Source: Capra hircus (Eukaryota > Chordata > Mammalia > Artiodactyla > Bovidae). Taken from it: 64,000 bases of DNA. Location of the stretch: assembly GCF_001704415.2 (NCBI RefSeq), contig NC_030824.1, positions 35,025,022-35,089,021 of the forward strand, read 5' to 3'. Shown in pieces: positions 47,963 through 59,761 of the stretch (position 1 is the first letter of the stretch; each line of letters opens with the position of its first letter). The position numbers and the translations under genes are program-made. The notes below the pieces were generated by a model. It saw nothing but the letters and a program-made list of their open reading frames with translations. It was not told the origin of the DNA and made no database searches.

Positions 47963-49193
47963 GTGAAGAGAAGAGAAGCAAAAAGCAAAGGAGAAAAGGA
48001 AAGATATAAGCATCTGAATGCAGAGTTCCAAAGAATAGCAAGAAGAGATAAGAAAGCCTTCTTCAGCAATCAACGCAAAGAAATAGAGGAAAACAACAGA
48101 ATTGGAAAGACTAGAGATCTCTTCAAGAAAATTAGAGATACCAAGGGAACATTTCATGCAAAGATGGGCTCAATAAAGGACAGAAATGGTCTGGACCTAA
48201 CAGAAGCAGAAGATATTAAGAAGAGATGGCAAGAATACACGGAAGACCTGTCCAAAAAAGATCTTCACGACCCAGATGATCATGATGATGTGACCACTAA
48301 TCTAGAGCCAGACATCCTGGAATGTGAAGTCAAGTGGGCCTTAGAAAGCATCACTATGAACAAAGCTAGTGGAGGTGATGGAGTTCCAGTTGAGCTGTTT
48401 CAAATCCTGAAAGATAATGCTGTGAAAATGCTACACTCAATATGCCAGCAAGTTTGGAAAACTCAGCAGTGGCCACAGGACTGGAAAAGTTCATTTTTCA
48501 CTCCAATTCCAAAGAAAGGGAATGCCAAAGAATGCTCAAATGACCACACAATTGCACTCATCTCACATGCTAGTAAAGTAATGCTCAACATTCTCCAAGC
48601 CAGGCTTCAGCAATACGTGAACCGTGAACTCCCTGATGTTCAAGCTGGTTTTCAAGAAGGCAGAGGAACCAGAAATCAAATTACCAACATCCACTGGATC
48701 ATGGAAAAAGCAAGAGAATTCCAGAAAAACATCTATTTCTGCTTTCTTGACTATGCCAAAGCCTTTGACTGTGTGGATCACAATAAACTGTGGAAAATTC
48801 TGAAAGAGATGGGAATACCAGACCACCTAACCTGCCTCTTGAGAAATCTGTATGCAGGTCAGGAAGCAACAGTTAGAACTGGACATGGAACAACAGACTG
48901 GTTCCAAATAGCAAAAGGAGTATGTCAAGGCTGTATATTGTCACCCTGCTTATTTAACTTCTATGCAGAGTACATCACGAGAAATGCTGAGCTGGAGGAA
49001 GCACAAGATTGCCAGGAGAAATATCAGTAACCTCAGATATGCAGATGACACCACCCTTATGGCAGAAAGTGAAGAGGAGCTAAAAAGCCTCTTGATGATG
49101 AAAGTGAAAGAGGAAAGCAAAAATGTTGGCTTAAAGCTCAACATTCAGAAAACTAATATCATGGCTTCGGTCCCATCACTTCATGGGAAATAA
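47963..49193 (+). pseudogene. BovB reverse transcriptase, two frames
   Basis: From 47963 to 49030 one frame of 355 codons carries the RT fingers and palm: NKASGGDGVPVELF, PIPKKGNAKECSNDHTIALI, GFQEGRGTRNQI, FCFLDYAKAFDCVDHNKLW (first catalytic Asp) and GVCQGCILSPCLFNFYAEY. A deletion near 49005 shifts the frame, so the catalytic YADD box (49038-49049) is only found in the overlapping frame 48963-49193. The two catalytic halves cannot be made in one protein. Low divergence suggests a younger copy than 6256-8985. Confidence 0.9.
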
Positions 49194-49830
49194 ATGAGGA
49201 AACAGTAGAAACAGTGTCAGACTTTATTTTTGGGGGCTCCAAAATCACTACAGATGGTGACTGCAGCCATGAAATTAAAAGATGCTTACTCTTTGGAAGA
49301 AAAGTTATGACCAACCTAGATAGCATATTCAAAAGCAGAGACATTACTTTGCCGACTAAGGTCCCTCTAGTCAAGGCTATGGTTTTTCCTGTGGTCATGT
49401 ATGGATGTGAGAGTTGGACTGTGAAGAAGGCTGAGTGCTGAAGAATTGATGCTTTTGAACTGTTGTGTTGGAGAAGACTCCTGAGGGTCCCTTGGACTTC
49501 AAGGAGATCCAACCAGTCCATTCTGAAGGAGATCAACCCTGGGATTTCTTTGGAAGAAATGATGCTAAAGCTGAAGCTCCAGTACTTTGGACACCTCTTG
49601 CGAAGAGATGACTCATTGGAAGACTCTGATGCTGGGAGAAATTGAGTGCAGGAGGAGAAGGGGACGACCCCGGATGAGATGGCTAGATGGCATCACGGAC
49701 TCGATGGACGTGAGTCTGAGTGAACTCTGGGAGATTGTGATGGACAGGGAGGCCTGGCATGCTGCGATTCATGGGGTCGCAAAGAGTCAGACACGACTGC
49801 GTGACTGAACTGAACTGTACTGAACTGAAC

Positions 49831-50511
49831 CTGAAGATACAGGTTGGTGATTATGCACTGAATACGGTTTCCTGATTTGAATGAAAATGATAAGATTCTC
49901 AAGTGGCAGATCAATAGAGCCTTTCTCTTTTCCAGATGTAAACTACAGATCCTGAGGACCCTTGGAGGGAAGTGGAGTCTGCATACTCTTAAGGGAAGTC
50001 CATGGTCCCAAATCTCATGTTTACATTATGGTATATTAATAAATTGACTTGAAGTTTGAGTCTGACTCTTGGTGGAAACCGTGGGACCCCAAATCCTTAG
50101 AGTTGTTAACCTTCAACTTCTGAGCATGCAGCTGGTGTTGATATTTGAAGACAATATAAAATCTATTCATTGGTTCTACGACCCATTGTATAAACTTTTT
50201 GGTTTAAAGGGCCAAGAAGATGTATTACATGTTACCTATTATATCAAAAGAATAAGAAAAAGCAGTGTCAAACCCTGGGGTAATCACAATGCTAGAACTA
50301 CATCAAAGATGTGAAAGGTTTACAGTTGATTAGCCTTTTAAGATCACCATTTAGCCTATCTGTTTGGACTCTGAAAAAGATGTATAGAGTGGATGATTAT
50401 AAACTTAATAAGATTTCAAATTGCAAAATTTGTCAACTATGCTCCCTTTATTGGAGAAGAAAATATATACCTTAACACTTGCTAGGGAGTCATCTATTGG
50501 AAATCACTCGC
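49831..50511. other. Unassigned; weak reading frame 50069-50314
   Basis: An 81-codon frame (FEDNIKSIHWFYDPLYKLFG) looks protein-like but matches nothing I know and is short. A pyrimidine run before AG at about 49921-49936 resembles a splice acceptor. It may be retrogene or ERV debris. Confidence 0.3.
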
Positions 50512-51073
50512 TGTTGTAGCCACGAGTTTCAGGAAACAAACTCACTCAGAAGGACGATGCAGAGAGTGGAGTGCAGTTTATTACACTGGTGGGCCAAAGG
50601 CAGAGTCTCCTCTTAGCCAAGGACCCCGAGGTTTTTGTGAAACCTTAAATACCCTAAGTGTACATGGTCAAACCCACCTTCCCAAATTCTCTGAAACTAG
50701 TCTGAACAAAGGAAAAGAAAGATATAATTAAAGTTAACCCTTGATTCATATTCCTTAAACATGTGATTTATATGCCTTAAGCCTAGGTAGTTAACAGTGG
50801 ACAATTATTAATAGGCCTGCGATCATACTCCAATAAGCATAATAGAATTTATGATTCTATTTGGTTACACAGATAATTAGGGTATTCTTTTAGGTGGAGG
50901 AGAGTCTAGGTATGAGCCCTGGGTCTCTTCCATCCTGGGAGTCTGGTTTTTCCAGTTAGTAAGTCATTTCCATAAATACTGGGCATATAGCTCAAAGTCC
51001 ACAGTCTAACCCAAGATGGAGTCCTGCTTTCAAGATGGAGCCTGGTCTGTCTGTTTCCTCCTTCACCACAACA
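50512..51073 (-). mobile_element. Solo-like LTR, minus orientation
   Basis: Runs from TGTTGTAGCC (50512) to CACCACAACA (51073), so the ends are TGTTG/CAACA. Reversed, it has a TATA-like TATTTAAG (50653-50646) and AATAAA (50582-50577) near its 3' end. No adjacent retroviral genes or clear target duplication are seen. Confidence 0.72.
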
Positions 51074-51170
51074 AACAAAAGGCTGATTTCTCCTGGAAAG
51101 AATAGCAATGTACACTCTTCATCCTGTCTCAAGGATATGCCAGTTCTCCATATGTGTCTCACTATTCAGT

Positions 51171-51379
51171 CAGTGAAGTGAAGTCGCTCAGTCATGTCTG
51201 ACTCTGCAACCCCATGGACTGTAGCCCACCAGGCTCCTCCATCCATGGGATTCTCCAGGCAAGAACACTGGAGTGAGTTGCCATTTCCTTCTCCAGGGGA
51301 TCTTCCCAACCCAGGGACTGAACTCGGGTCTCCCACCTTGTAGGCAGATGCTTTACAGTCTGAGCCACCAGGGAAGCCC
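51171..51379 (-). mobile_element. Bov-tA SINE
   Basis: Reversed body (GAAGTCGCTCAGTCATGTC) to reversed tRNA head (GAGCCACCAGGGAAGCCC). Well preserved. Confidence 0.92.
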
Positions 51380-51886
51380 AGTAGACACTAATTCTCATCC
51401 ATCTACAAGACTTCCCACTGTTTCACTAAGCAGAGTATGTACCTAAACATAGCTTGACTGCACAGTAACATCACTGATCATAAGGCAGAAGTATGGGGAG
51501 AAGGAGGATTTTCACACAGGCCCAAAGTATCACATCTGTTGCATGCATTCCCAGGGTACCTATTCCCCCTCATCACTTTGCTTCCTTTGTTTCATTTCTA
51601 GGGTCTTGTGAAGAAATTATGTACCTGTATTAACTGAGGAAGAGTAAAACTGATGATAATTGCAACTGACTGCATAATATGTTGTCAACAGGCAGAAAGG
51701 AAGACTCAGACCTGTGCTGTGGTGATTTGAAGGGAAGTGGAGAAGATATATTATTACAGGGAATTTAGCTGCATTTCATTGTCTATTTTGTTTGAGAAGG
51801 TGAACACCTGAAGTATTTTTAGACACTAAACTCCATTCTTATTGGAGACTTTCCAAATATATTGATGTGATCATCTCATTCTCAAG
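51380..51886. other. Intergenic, no recognised feature
   Basis: No coding frame or named repeat. Confidence 0.5.
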
Positions 51887-51895
51887 AAGTATACT

Positions 51896-52118
51896 GCTGC
51901 TGCTGCTAAGTCGCTTGTCGTGTCTGACTCTGTGTGACCCCATAGATGGCAGCCCACCAGGCTCTGCCATCCCTGGGATTCTCCAGGCAAGAACACTGGA
52001 GTGGGTTGTCATTTCCTTCTCCAATGCGTGAAAGTGAAGTCGCTCAGTCGTGTCCGACTCTTAGCGACCCCATGGACTGCAGCCTACCAGGCTCCTCTGT
52101 CCACGGGATTTTCCAGGC
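51896..52118 (-). mobile_element. Bov-A2 SINE dimer, 5'-truncated
   Basis: Reversed: the AGC tail reads (GCT)n at left, then one full unit, a linker (CGTGAAAGTGAAGTCGCTC) and most of a second unit. The exact nine-base duplication AAGTATACT at 51887-51895 and 52119-52127 brackets it. Confidence 0.93.
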
Positions 52119-52287
52119 AAGTATACTAGGAAATGATATTAAATACCGCCTATTTATTTACTGAGTTGATACTATAGAGTGTATTAAAGACAAAGGGTTA
52201 AAGATAATATTATACTAGTAATGAAGAGTTTGTTCTACATAATTTTTATTATATTTACAGCAGCTTTTTAAAATTTTATATTCACTG

Positions 52288-53606
52288 AAATAAGATCATG
52301 GCATCTGGTTCAATCACTTCACAGCAAACAGAGGGGGAAAACATGGAAAGAGTGACAGATTTTTTCTTGGCCTCCAAAATCATTGTGGACCATTTTTAGG
52401 GAAATTAGATAGTCTTGTTTAGGCTTCAGAGACAAAGCAGAGCAGACCTCTGACCTTGCTTCTGACCTACCTGGACACTGCTATGGGTGTCAGCCACGCC
52501 AGCTGTAAGTGTCAGAAGAGAAACACAGTAGGCAGAAAGCCGATCTTGGAATTTAAGTTCCTGGAGGAGGTCTGGACAACAACTCCCCACACTTCTCAAC
52601 ATTCCAAAATCTGCAGATCAAAGCAAACAGCATTGTAAAAATTAACATAATATCAGAGCTGCAGTTTTGCTCACAGATTGATAATAATATCAGTTTGTTT
52701 CCTGGGATTATAAATGGGAACACTGAACTGCAGTCTTTGAAGTCTCACCCATGGAGCTGACATGCTGCCTGGGGTCTTTTCCCAGTTGGGACTCCAGATG
52801 TGCTGTGACAAGGGACTTCCCAACACTATTTAAGTCTGGATGCTGGTCAAAACCCAGTTTGGTGATGTAGCCTCTGCTGTTTCTATTTCTCTTTTCTTTT
52901 AACCTTAGTATATTGAAAGTAAACTAGATAATTCTCTAATAAATATTTGTATTATTTATTTGTATGTAGCGAGTGGCTTATTTTGTTAACAAATTCTTTG
53001 AACCTGAGATGAAAATGAAAATTTTCAGCAAAACAACCATGACTGCAGTCATGAAATTAAAAAATGCTTGCTCCTTAGAAGGAAAGCTACAATAAACCTA
53101 GACAGTATATTCAAAAGCAGAGGCATCACTTTGCAAATAAATATCCACATAGTCAAAGCTATGGTTTTTCCAGTAGTAATATATGGATGTGAGAGTTGGA
53201 CCATAAAGTAGGCTGAGGGCCAAAGAATTGATGCTTTTGAATTGTGGTGCTGGAGAAGACTCTTGAGAGTCCCTTGGACTGCAAAGAGATCAAGCCAGTC
53301 AATTTTAGAGGAAATAAGTCCTGAATATTCATTGAAAGGATAGATGACGAAGTTCAAGCTTCAATAATTTGGCCACCTAATGTAAAGAGCCAACTCGTTG
53401 GAAAAGGCCCTGATGCTGGGAGAGAATGAGGACAAAATGAGAAGACATCAGAGGATGAGATGGTTAGATAGTATCACCAAGTCAATGGACATGAATCTGA
53501 GCAACTCCAGGAGATAATGGAGCTATCTGCCAGGAGCCTGGCATGCTACAGTCCATGGAGTTGCAAAGAGTTGGACATGATTTAGAAATTGAACAACAGC
53601 AACATT
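52288..53606 (+). mobile_element. BovB 3' part split by an LTR-like insert
   Basis: 52288-52393 is the region just after the RT (AGATCATGGCATCTGG, then CTCCAAAATCATTG). Alignment resumes at 53041 (GACTGCAGTCATGAAATTAA) and runs to about 53606. The two parts join without loss if the 642-base insert is removed. Confidence 0.88.
52394..53035 (+). mobile_element. LTR-like insertion into BovB
   Basis: 642 bases flanked by ACCAT (52389-52393 and 53036-53040). Inside are a TATA-like CTATTTAAG at about 52827 and TAATAAATATT at about 52939, consistent with an LTR promoter and poly(A) signal, but the extreme ends do not show a clear TG...CA. The family is not identified. A five-base duplication would suit an ERVL/ERV3-type element. 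Confidence 0.6.
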
Positions 53607-56250
53607 TCAACATTACTGAAAAAATTTAAGTGTTTAATTTTAGCAATTTTATTTAGCCTAGCCTATATGTGAAAAGAATGCCATTTTTCTTTACCCATCT
53701 TATTGAAGAAATTGAAACATATTAAATGTTTTTCAACCTTAACTTTTAAAATATCTGATGTTATTTACAGCATGATACACAAGAGTAAAATAAAACTGGA
53801 TAATGCAACTTGAAGAAGTTGATGAAGGCATAATTTTACCTGATTATAATACTGTGGGTTGAAAGGATTAGCTGAGAACAATTGTTTTTAAGAAGGTGAT
53901 CCAATATAGGGGGAAAAAAATACACTAGTTCATTATTTAACATCATTCACTCATTCAATATTGGCTACAATTTTTAGAATTTTATACCGAAACACTTCTT
54001 CAGTTCGCAGTGTGACAAACAGATTTACTTGTCCTTATTAAACCTGGGTTGTTAAGACAGAATTATTCATAGAACATTATTATAAGACACCTCAGGGGCA
54101 TCTCTGACACACAGGCAATAGGATAAACTGAATTTGCTTGCTTCTGGCTTCTTTGTTATGTTCCCATAGAAGCAAATAACCTTTGCAATCACTTTGTTTT
54201 CAGAATTTATTCAGCCTGTTTTCATAAATCACTTGGAAGGTGCCAGATATTTTTAAACTCATGGAGGAAAATCTTTTCATGGGCTTTCTGAGAGCCCAAA
54301 AGGAAGGCAATCTTTTTGTGCCCTGAGTGATACTTGTTTCATTCTTTTCATACAACTCTATTCTCACACAACTCTATTCTCACACTAACGATGAGCAAGA
54401 AGTGAGGACTAAACAGAGTTCAATCACTGAAACTTATTGCAAAAGCATCACACCCAGGTTCTACCTTTGGTAAAATCATAACTTAAGCTGAAACAAAGAG
54501 GAACACAAATCCCTGAGAGAAGGCATGGTGAGAGAATTTCCTTCCTGAGGCCAATCTGTTCCCACCTCCATTTAGCTTCATGGCACAGTCAAATAATTTA
54601 TCCTGTCCACCTTAATTTCCTCTTCGTAAACTAGGAGAATAATAGTCCCTGCTTCAGGAGGTTGTTTCAAAGGTTGAATGAGATAATATATATTAACAAT
54701 GTGAGGCAGAGGTCAATAAGTATTAGAAATTAGATTTTTAATCACATTTTGTAGAATAGGATATAAAGGAAAAAATTATCTTTGAAAGAAATAGTAAATC
54801 CACTAGCATGCTACCTAGGAATCCTAATACTGATATAATAAATTGCTACCTTCTTAATGAAAAGATCTTCTGAAAAAGCTAATGTTTTATTGTGTATAAG
54901 CATATTTGGTTAAAAATATGCTGAATTATTCATGATACATGAGACTGTTGATATTTTATTAAAATTTAAATATATCATAGTTCTGTAATAATATGTATAG
55001 CTTTTGTTGATTATTAATTAAACTTTGTAAACTGAAAAAGTCTGGGCATTATTGTGCAAATGATTTTTTAAAAAGGAAAATTAAATATTGGAGAATACAC
55101 ATTTCATGGTCCTCAAGATTATGCCAAAATTAACAAAATATCACTACCTTTAATAAAGCCAGATTTAGTTGAATTTGTTTTTTGTGCCTGGTCTCCATGT
55201 CTTGCCTTTCTTCCCAGCTGGAATATATGTACCAAAACTGGAAGTGAAACACATATGTTGCATCCATGAACACAGTTACATCTCCAGACAGAGTTTAAAA
55301 GATTGATAATATCATGAGCTATTATACTAATTTATCTCTGCCTAATTCTGAATCCATTTTACATTTTTTAAAAAAAGGGAACATTAATAACTATTTATTC
55401 CCCTCTTTTCTATTAGGATCAATCTAATATGTTCAGTGTATGTATTTAAAATGCAATTTTTATTGCAAAGTATTAGTTGTTGTTCATGAATGTGTCATTT
55501 TAATTTACACAAATGTTATTAAACTTTCAGACTTTACTATTTTTCTCATTCCTACAGATTTTTGAGATCTACCTATGGTGCTATACGGATTTTACTCTTT
55601 CCTCTACTGCTCATATCTGTCCATAGTAGTTTCTCATTTGTTATCTATATGCTTAGAGATAGAGCCACTTCCATGATAAGAAATTTTCCACAAATACTTT
55701 GTCACTAGTCTTCTCGGGCCCTTTGAGAAATTTTCCTTCCTTTAGGAATGCATTACTCAAGAGTAAGATTATTGAATCTTAAAGAATATGTATGTTTAGT
55801 TTCCTTAAGTGCTGTCAAGGATGTCCTTTCTTCATACTCTTATCACCGGTGGATTGCATACATATTTCTAATTTTTTTCACTTTGATGTTTTAATTTGCA
55901 TTTATTCTGGTTACTTATGAAGTTTGCATAGCCATTGGGCTACAACACTTACAAATTTCCTGTTTATGTCTTTGTCAATATTGCTGTTAAATATATTCTT
56001 TTTTATTGTTCTATAATTAGAGCTATTTCTTATTGATATTATTAATCTTTTTAGCTTTTTAGAATTTAGAAGATATTTAGAAATACCTTTCACTTGTTTA
56101 TCTGTGACTTTGGTTACAGAGCCTGTCAGTGAAGATAGTTAATGTGTGCGTGTGTGTGCTGTCAAATCTGTTTTTCTTGTTCTTGTCTGTGCTTTTCAGA
56201 TCTCATTCAAAATGGGTTTCTCATCCCTTGGCAACAACAACAAAAAAAAA
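53607..56250. other. AT-rich intergenic DNA
   Basis: Longest unique stretch of the right half. It contains a 16-base tandem duplicate (CACAACTCTATTCTCA) at about 54355-54388 and a MIR relic at 54575-54735. A (TG)n run ends it near 56143-56160. No genes seen. Confidence 0.5.
54575..54735 (+). repeat. MIR relic
   Basis: Matches the MIR 3' half in order: TTAATTTCCTCTTCGTAAAC, GAGAATAATAGTCCCTGC, AGGTTGAATGAGATAATA, AATAAGTATTAG. Confidence 0.7.
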
Positions 56251-56832
56251 ACCATGAAATTAAAAGACGCTTGCTCCTTGGAAGAAATATTATGACCAAC
56301 CTAGATGGCATATTAAAAAGCAAAGACATTACTTTGCCTGCAAAGGTCCATCTAGTCAAAGCTATGGTTTTTCCACTAGTCATGTATGGATGTAAGAGTT
56401 GGACTAAAGAAAGCTGAGCATCGAAGAATCAATGCTTTTGAACTGTGGTGTTGGAGAAGACTCTTGAGTCCCTTGGACTGCAAGGAGATCCAACCTGTCA
56501 ATCCTAAAGGAAATCAGTCCTGAATATTCATTGGAAGGACTGATGCTGAAGCTGAAACTCCAATACTTTGGCCACTTGATGTGAAGAACTGACTCATTTG
56601 AAAAGACCCCAATGCTGGGAAAGATTGAAGTCAGGAGAAGGGGATGACAGAGGATGAGATGGTTGGATGGCATCACCTACTCAATGGACATGAGTCTGAA
56701 TAAACTCTGGAAGTTGGTGATGGACAGGGACCCCTGCTGTGCTACAGGTCATGGGCTACAGCCCTGGCATGCTACAGTCTACTCAAAGAGTTGGACAGGA
56801 CGGAGCAAATGAACTGAACTGAACTGAACTGA
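56251..56832 (+). mobile_element. BovB 3' end
   Basis: Begins ACCATGAAATTAAAAGACGC after an A-rich run and ends in the GAACTGAACTGAACTGA terminus. It is 5'-truncated and frameshifted. Confidence 0.93.
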
Positions 56833-57290
56833 GCTGTGTTCCAGAGCAGTGTTCTAGAGCAGTGTTCTTTGTGCTATACAGTAGGTCATTATTGGTTATC
56901 CATTTTAAATAAAGCAGTGTGTATATGTGATCTTAAACTCCCTAACTATCCCTTCTCCCCATTCTTCCTCCCGGAACCATAATTTCATTCTCTAAGTCTG
57001 TGAGTCTGTTTCTGTTTTGTAAGTGAGTTCATTTGTATCATTTATTTTTAGATTCTACATATAAAGGATGTCATATGACATTTATCCTTCTCTGTCTGAC
57101 TTGCTTCACTCAGTATGACAATCTTTAGGTCCATCCACCCTGATGTAAATGGCATTATTTCATTCTTTTCTATGACTGGGTAATATTCCTTTGTATACAT
57201 GTAATACATTTTTGTTATCCATTCCTCTGTTGATGAACATTCAGGTTGTTTATATGACTTGGTGATTGCAATCAGTACTTTGGTGAATAT

Positions 57291-57854
57291 GGTGATTGCA
57301 GCCACGAAATTAAAAAACACTTACTCCTTGGGAGGAAAGTTATGACCAGCCTAGATAGCACATTGAAAGGCAGAGATATTACTTTGCCAACAAAGGCCCG
57401 TCTAGTCAAGGCTATGGTTTTTCCAGTGGTCATGTATGGTTGTGAAAGTTGGACTGTGAAGAAAGCTGAGCGCTGAAGAATTGATGCTTTTGAACTGTGG
57501 TGTTGGAAAAGATTCTTGAGAGTCCCTTGGACTGCAAAGAGATCCAATCAGTCCATCCTAAAGGAGATCAATCCTGGGTGTTCATTGGAAGGACTGATGC
57601 TAAAGCTGAAACTCCAATACATTGGCCACCTCATGCGAAGAGTTGACTCATTGGAAAAGACCCTGATCCTGGGAGGGATTGGGGGCAGGAGAAGAAGGGG
57701 ACGACAGAGGATGAGATGGCTGGATGGCATCACCAACTCGATGGACGTGAGTTTGAGTGAATTCTGGGAGTTGGTGATGGACAGGGAAGCCTGGCGTGCT
57801 GTGATTCATGGGGTCACAGTCAGACACGACTGAGTGACTGAACTGAACTGAACT
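57291..57854 (+). mobile_element. BovB 3' end inside L1
   Basis: GGTGATTGCAGCCACGAAAT through the C-terminal region (57516-57833 gives [19 protein letters not shown] and [16 protein letters not shown]) to the 3' terminus. The host L1 resumes directly after 57854. It is one of the least diverged BovB tails. Confidence 0.93.
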
Positions 57855-57926
57855 GTATCCTTTCAAACACGTTTTTCTCAGGATATATACCGAGGAGTGG
57901 GATTGCAGGGTCATATGGTAGTTCTC

Positions 57927-58198
57927 GGAGAAGGCAATGGCACCCCACTCCAGTATTCTTGCCTGGAAAATCCCATGGACGGAGGAGCCTGGTCGGCTGC
58001 AGTCCACGGAGTCGCTGGGAGTCAGACACGACTGAGTGACTTCTCTTTCACTTTTCACTTTCATGCATTGGAGAAGGAAATGGCAACCCACTCCAGTGTT
58101 CTTGCCTGGAGAATTCCAGGGACAGGGGAGCCTGTTGGGCTGCCGTCTATGGGGTCGCACAGAGTCGGACACGAATGAAGCGACTTAGCAGCAGCAGC
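57927..58198 (+). mobile_element. Bov-A2 SINE dimer inside L1
   Basis: Two Bov-A units with the CTTTCACTTTTCACTTTC linker and a short AGC tail. The exact 12-base duplication ATGGTAGTTCTC at 57915-57926 and 58199-58210 fixes the ends. Confidence 0.96.
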
Positions 58199-59029
58199 AT
58201 GGTAGTTCTCTTTTTAATTTTTTAAGGAACCTTCATAGAATCTGTATCAACTAATTTTCCTACCAACAGTGTGGGAGGTTTCCCTTCTCCCCACACCCTC
58301 TCCAACATTTATTGTTTGTGAATTTTTTCATGATAGCCATTTTGATTGGCTTGAAGTGATATCTCATTGTAGTTTTGATCTGTATTTCTCCAATAATTAG
58401 CAATGTTGAGATATCTTTTCCATGGCTCTTGATCATCTGTATGTCTTCTTTGGAAAAATGTCTATTTAGGTCTTCTGCCCATTTTTTTTTATTGGATTTT
58501 TTGTTTTTACGCTATTAAGCATCATAAGCTTTCATTTCCATTTTAGAATAAGATTGTCAAATGTCTCAGAATGCTCATCTAGAAATCTTACATTGTTTGT
58601 ATTGATAATCTATTTTACTTTGAAGGAAACTGATATGTAAGACATATAAACGAAGCTACTTATTCTTCTACATGGTATATTTTTCATTTATGTAAATCTA
58701 CTTTTATTAATTTTATTTATGCATTTCATAACTCTGTTATAGATATAATTTATTTTTTACAGTAAAATGTTAGCTCTTTGTGTTGGTTCCTAGGTATTTT
58801 AAATTTTGGTTCCTAGTAAGAGGAATATTTATTTAATATAACATTTATTGGTTGATTGATGCTTCCACACAGAAGTGCTATGGATGGCCGTAAACTGATG
58901 TTTACTTAGCCACTTTGATGAACTTTCTCAAACGTTGGTTCTCTTGAATTGCCTTAATATGTAGTAATATGAATAGTAATATGATTATATCACATTTTAA
59001 AAGTATTTTCTCCTGCAGAATGGCAAAAT

Positions 59030-59165
59030 ATATTTAAAGTGATGAAAGAGAAGAGTCTACAACCAAGAATACTCTACTCACAAAGACTCCCATTCAGGTT
59101 TGATGGAGAAATCAAATGTTTACCAGACAAGCAAAAGCAAAGAGAATTTAGCACCACTGTCATAA
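59030..59165 (+). mobile_element. L1 3' region fragment
   Basis: ATATTTAAAGTGATGAAAG, then AGACTCCCATTCAGGTTTGA and CCAGACAAGCAAAAGCAAAG follow a known L1-associated stretch. It is short, with no tail. Confidence 0.55.
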
Positions 59166-59174
59166 AGAGGGGGG

Positions 59175-59417
59175 ACTACCTGACCACCTTACCTGACTCC
59201 TGAGAAACCTTTATGCAGCTCAAGAAGCAACAGTTAGAATCAGACATGAAACAACAGACTGGTTCAAAATTGGGAAAGGAGTACGTCAATGCTGTTTGTT
59301 GTCACCCTGCTTATTTATCTTATATGCAGATTGCATCATGCAAAGTGCCAGGCTGGATGAAGCACAGCTGGAATCAAGATTGCTGGGGAAATATCAATAG
59401 CCTCAGATATGCAGAAT
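59175..59417 (+). mobile_element. BovB internal RT fragment
   Basis: Only the RT core region is present (CAGCTCAAGAAGCAACAGTT, then GTCACCCTGCTTATTTATC, then CTCAGATATGCAGA). Both flanks of BovB are missing, so the 3' end was lost after insertion or the piece arose by rearrangement. Confidence 0.85.
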
Positions 59418-59760
59418 GTATAAATAAGGCTCAGAGAACAAATTATAAGTTTTTGGAAATGATCAGCAAGAAAGAAAAACTTCTAGTGGTGCTGACTAAG
59501 GTGAGAGAAGGGGAAAATATGAGAATTAAAGCATTAAATAAGAACTAACACAGTAGAGGTTTAAAATAATAATTACAGAATAGTGTGCATATGTATGTGC
59601 TAATTAATTTCATAATATAAACAAATTGTGGAATTTTTTATATAACATGCTAGAATTAGGTGAAAAAGAATTAGGACGTTGGAATATACAAATGTACAAT
59701 AAAAAATCTGAAATGAAATATAAGATCTTTTTTTTTCTTTAAGCAAACATGACAAATGTG
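59418..59760. other. AT-rich intergenic
   Basis: Nothing recognised. A/T runs near 59698 and 59728. Confidence 0.5.
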
Positions 59761-59761
59761 A

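Larger units (their letters stand above)
46061..49830 (+). mobile_element. Essentially full-length BovB
   Basis: The most complete copy here, about 3.8 kb: GC-rich 5' array (46068-46505), 5' UTR, endonuclease frame (46800-47666), linker, RT (47963-49193), C-terminal region (to about 49800) and the GAACTGAACTG terminus. About five lesions separate the frames: a shift near 47565, a stop near 47920, a deletion of roughly ten bases near 49005, and breaks near 49193 and 49441. It is autonomous in layout but not in coding. I see no clean target duplication. Confidence 0.95.
56858..58830 (-). mobile_element. L1 3' part, minus, split by BovB and Bov-A2
   Basis: Pieces 56858-57290, 57855-57926 and 58199-58510 are L1 3' UTR and ORF2 C-terminus in minus orientation (TTCCTTTGTATACATGTAAT, TTTTTCTCAGGATATATACC, CCTACCAACAGTGTGGGAGG, ATGTCTTCTTTGGAAAAATG). 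From 58525 to about 58830 a weaker ORF2-like stretch continues, then fades into unassigned AT-rich DNA up to 59030. Confidence 0.8.

Noticed and set aside
57648..58172. 174-codon minus-strand frame.
   Set aside because: It is antisense to a BovB tail, L1 and a Bov-A2 joined end to end. No single element encodes it.
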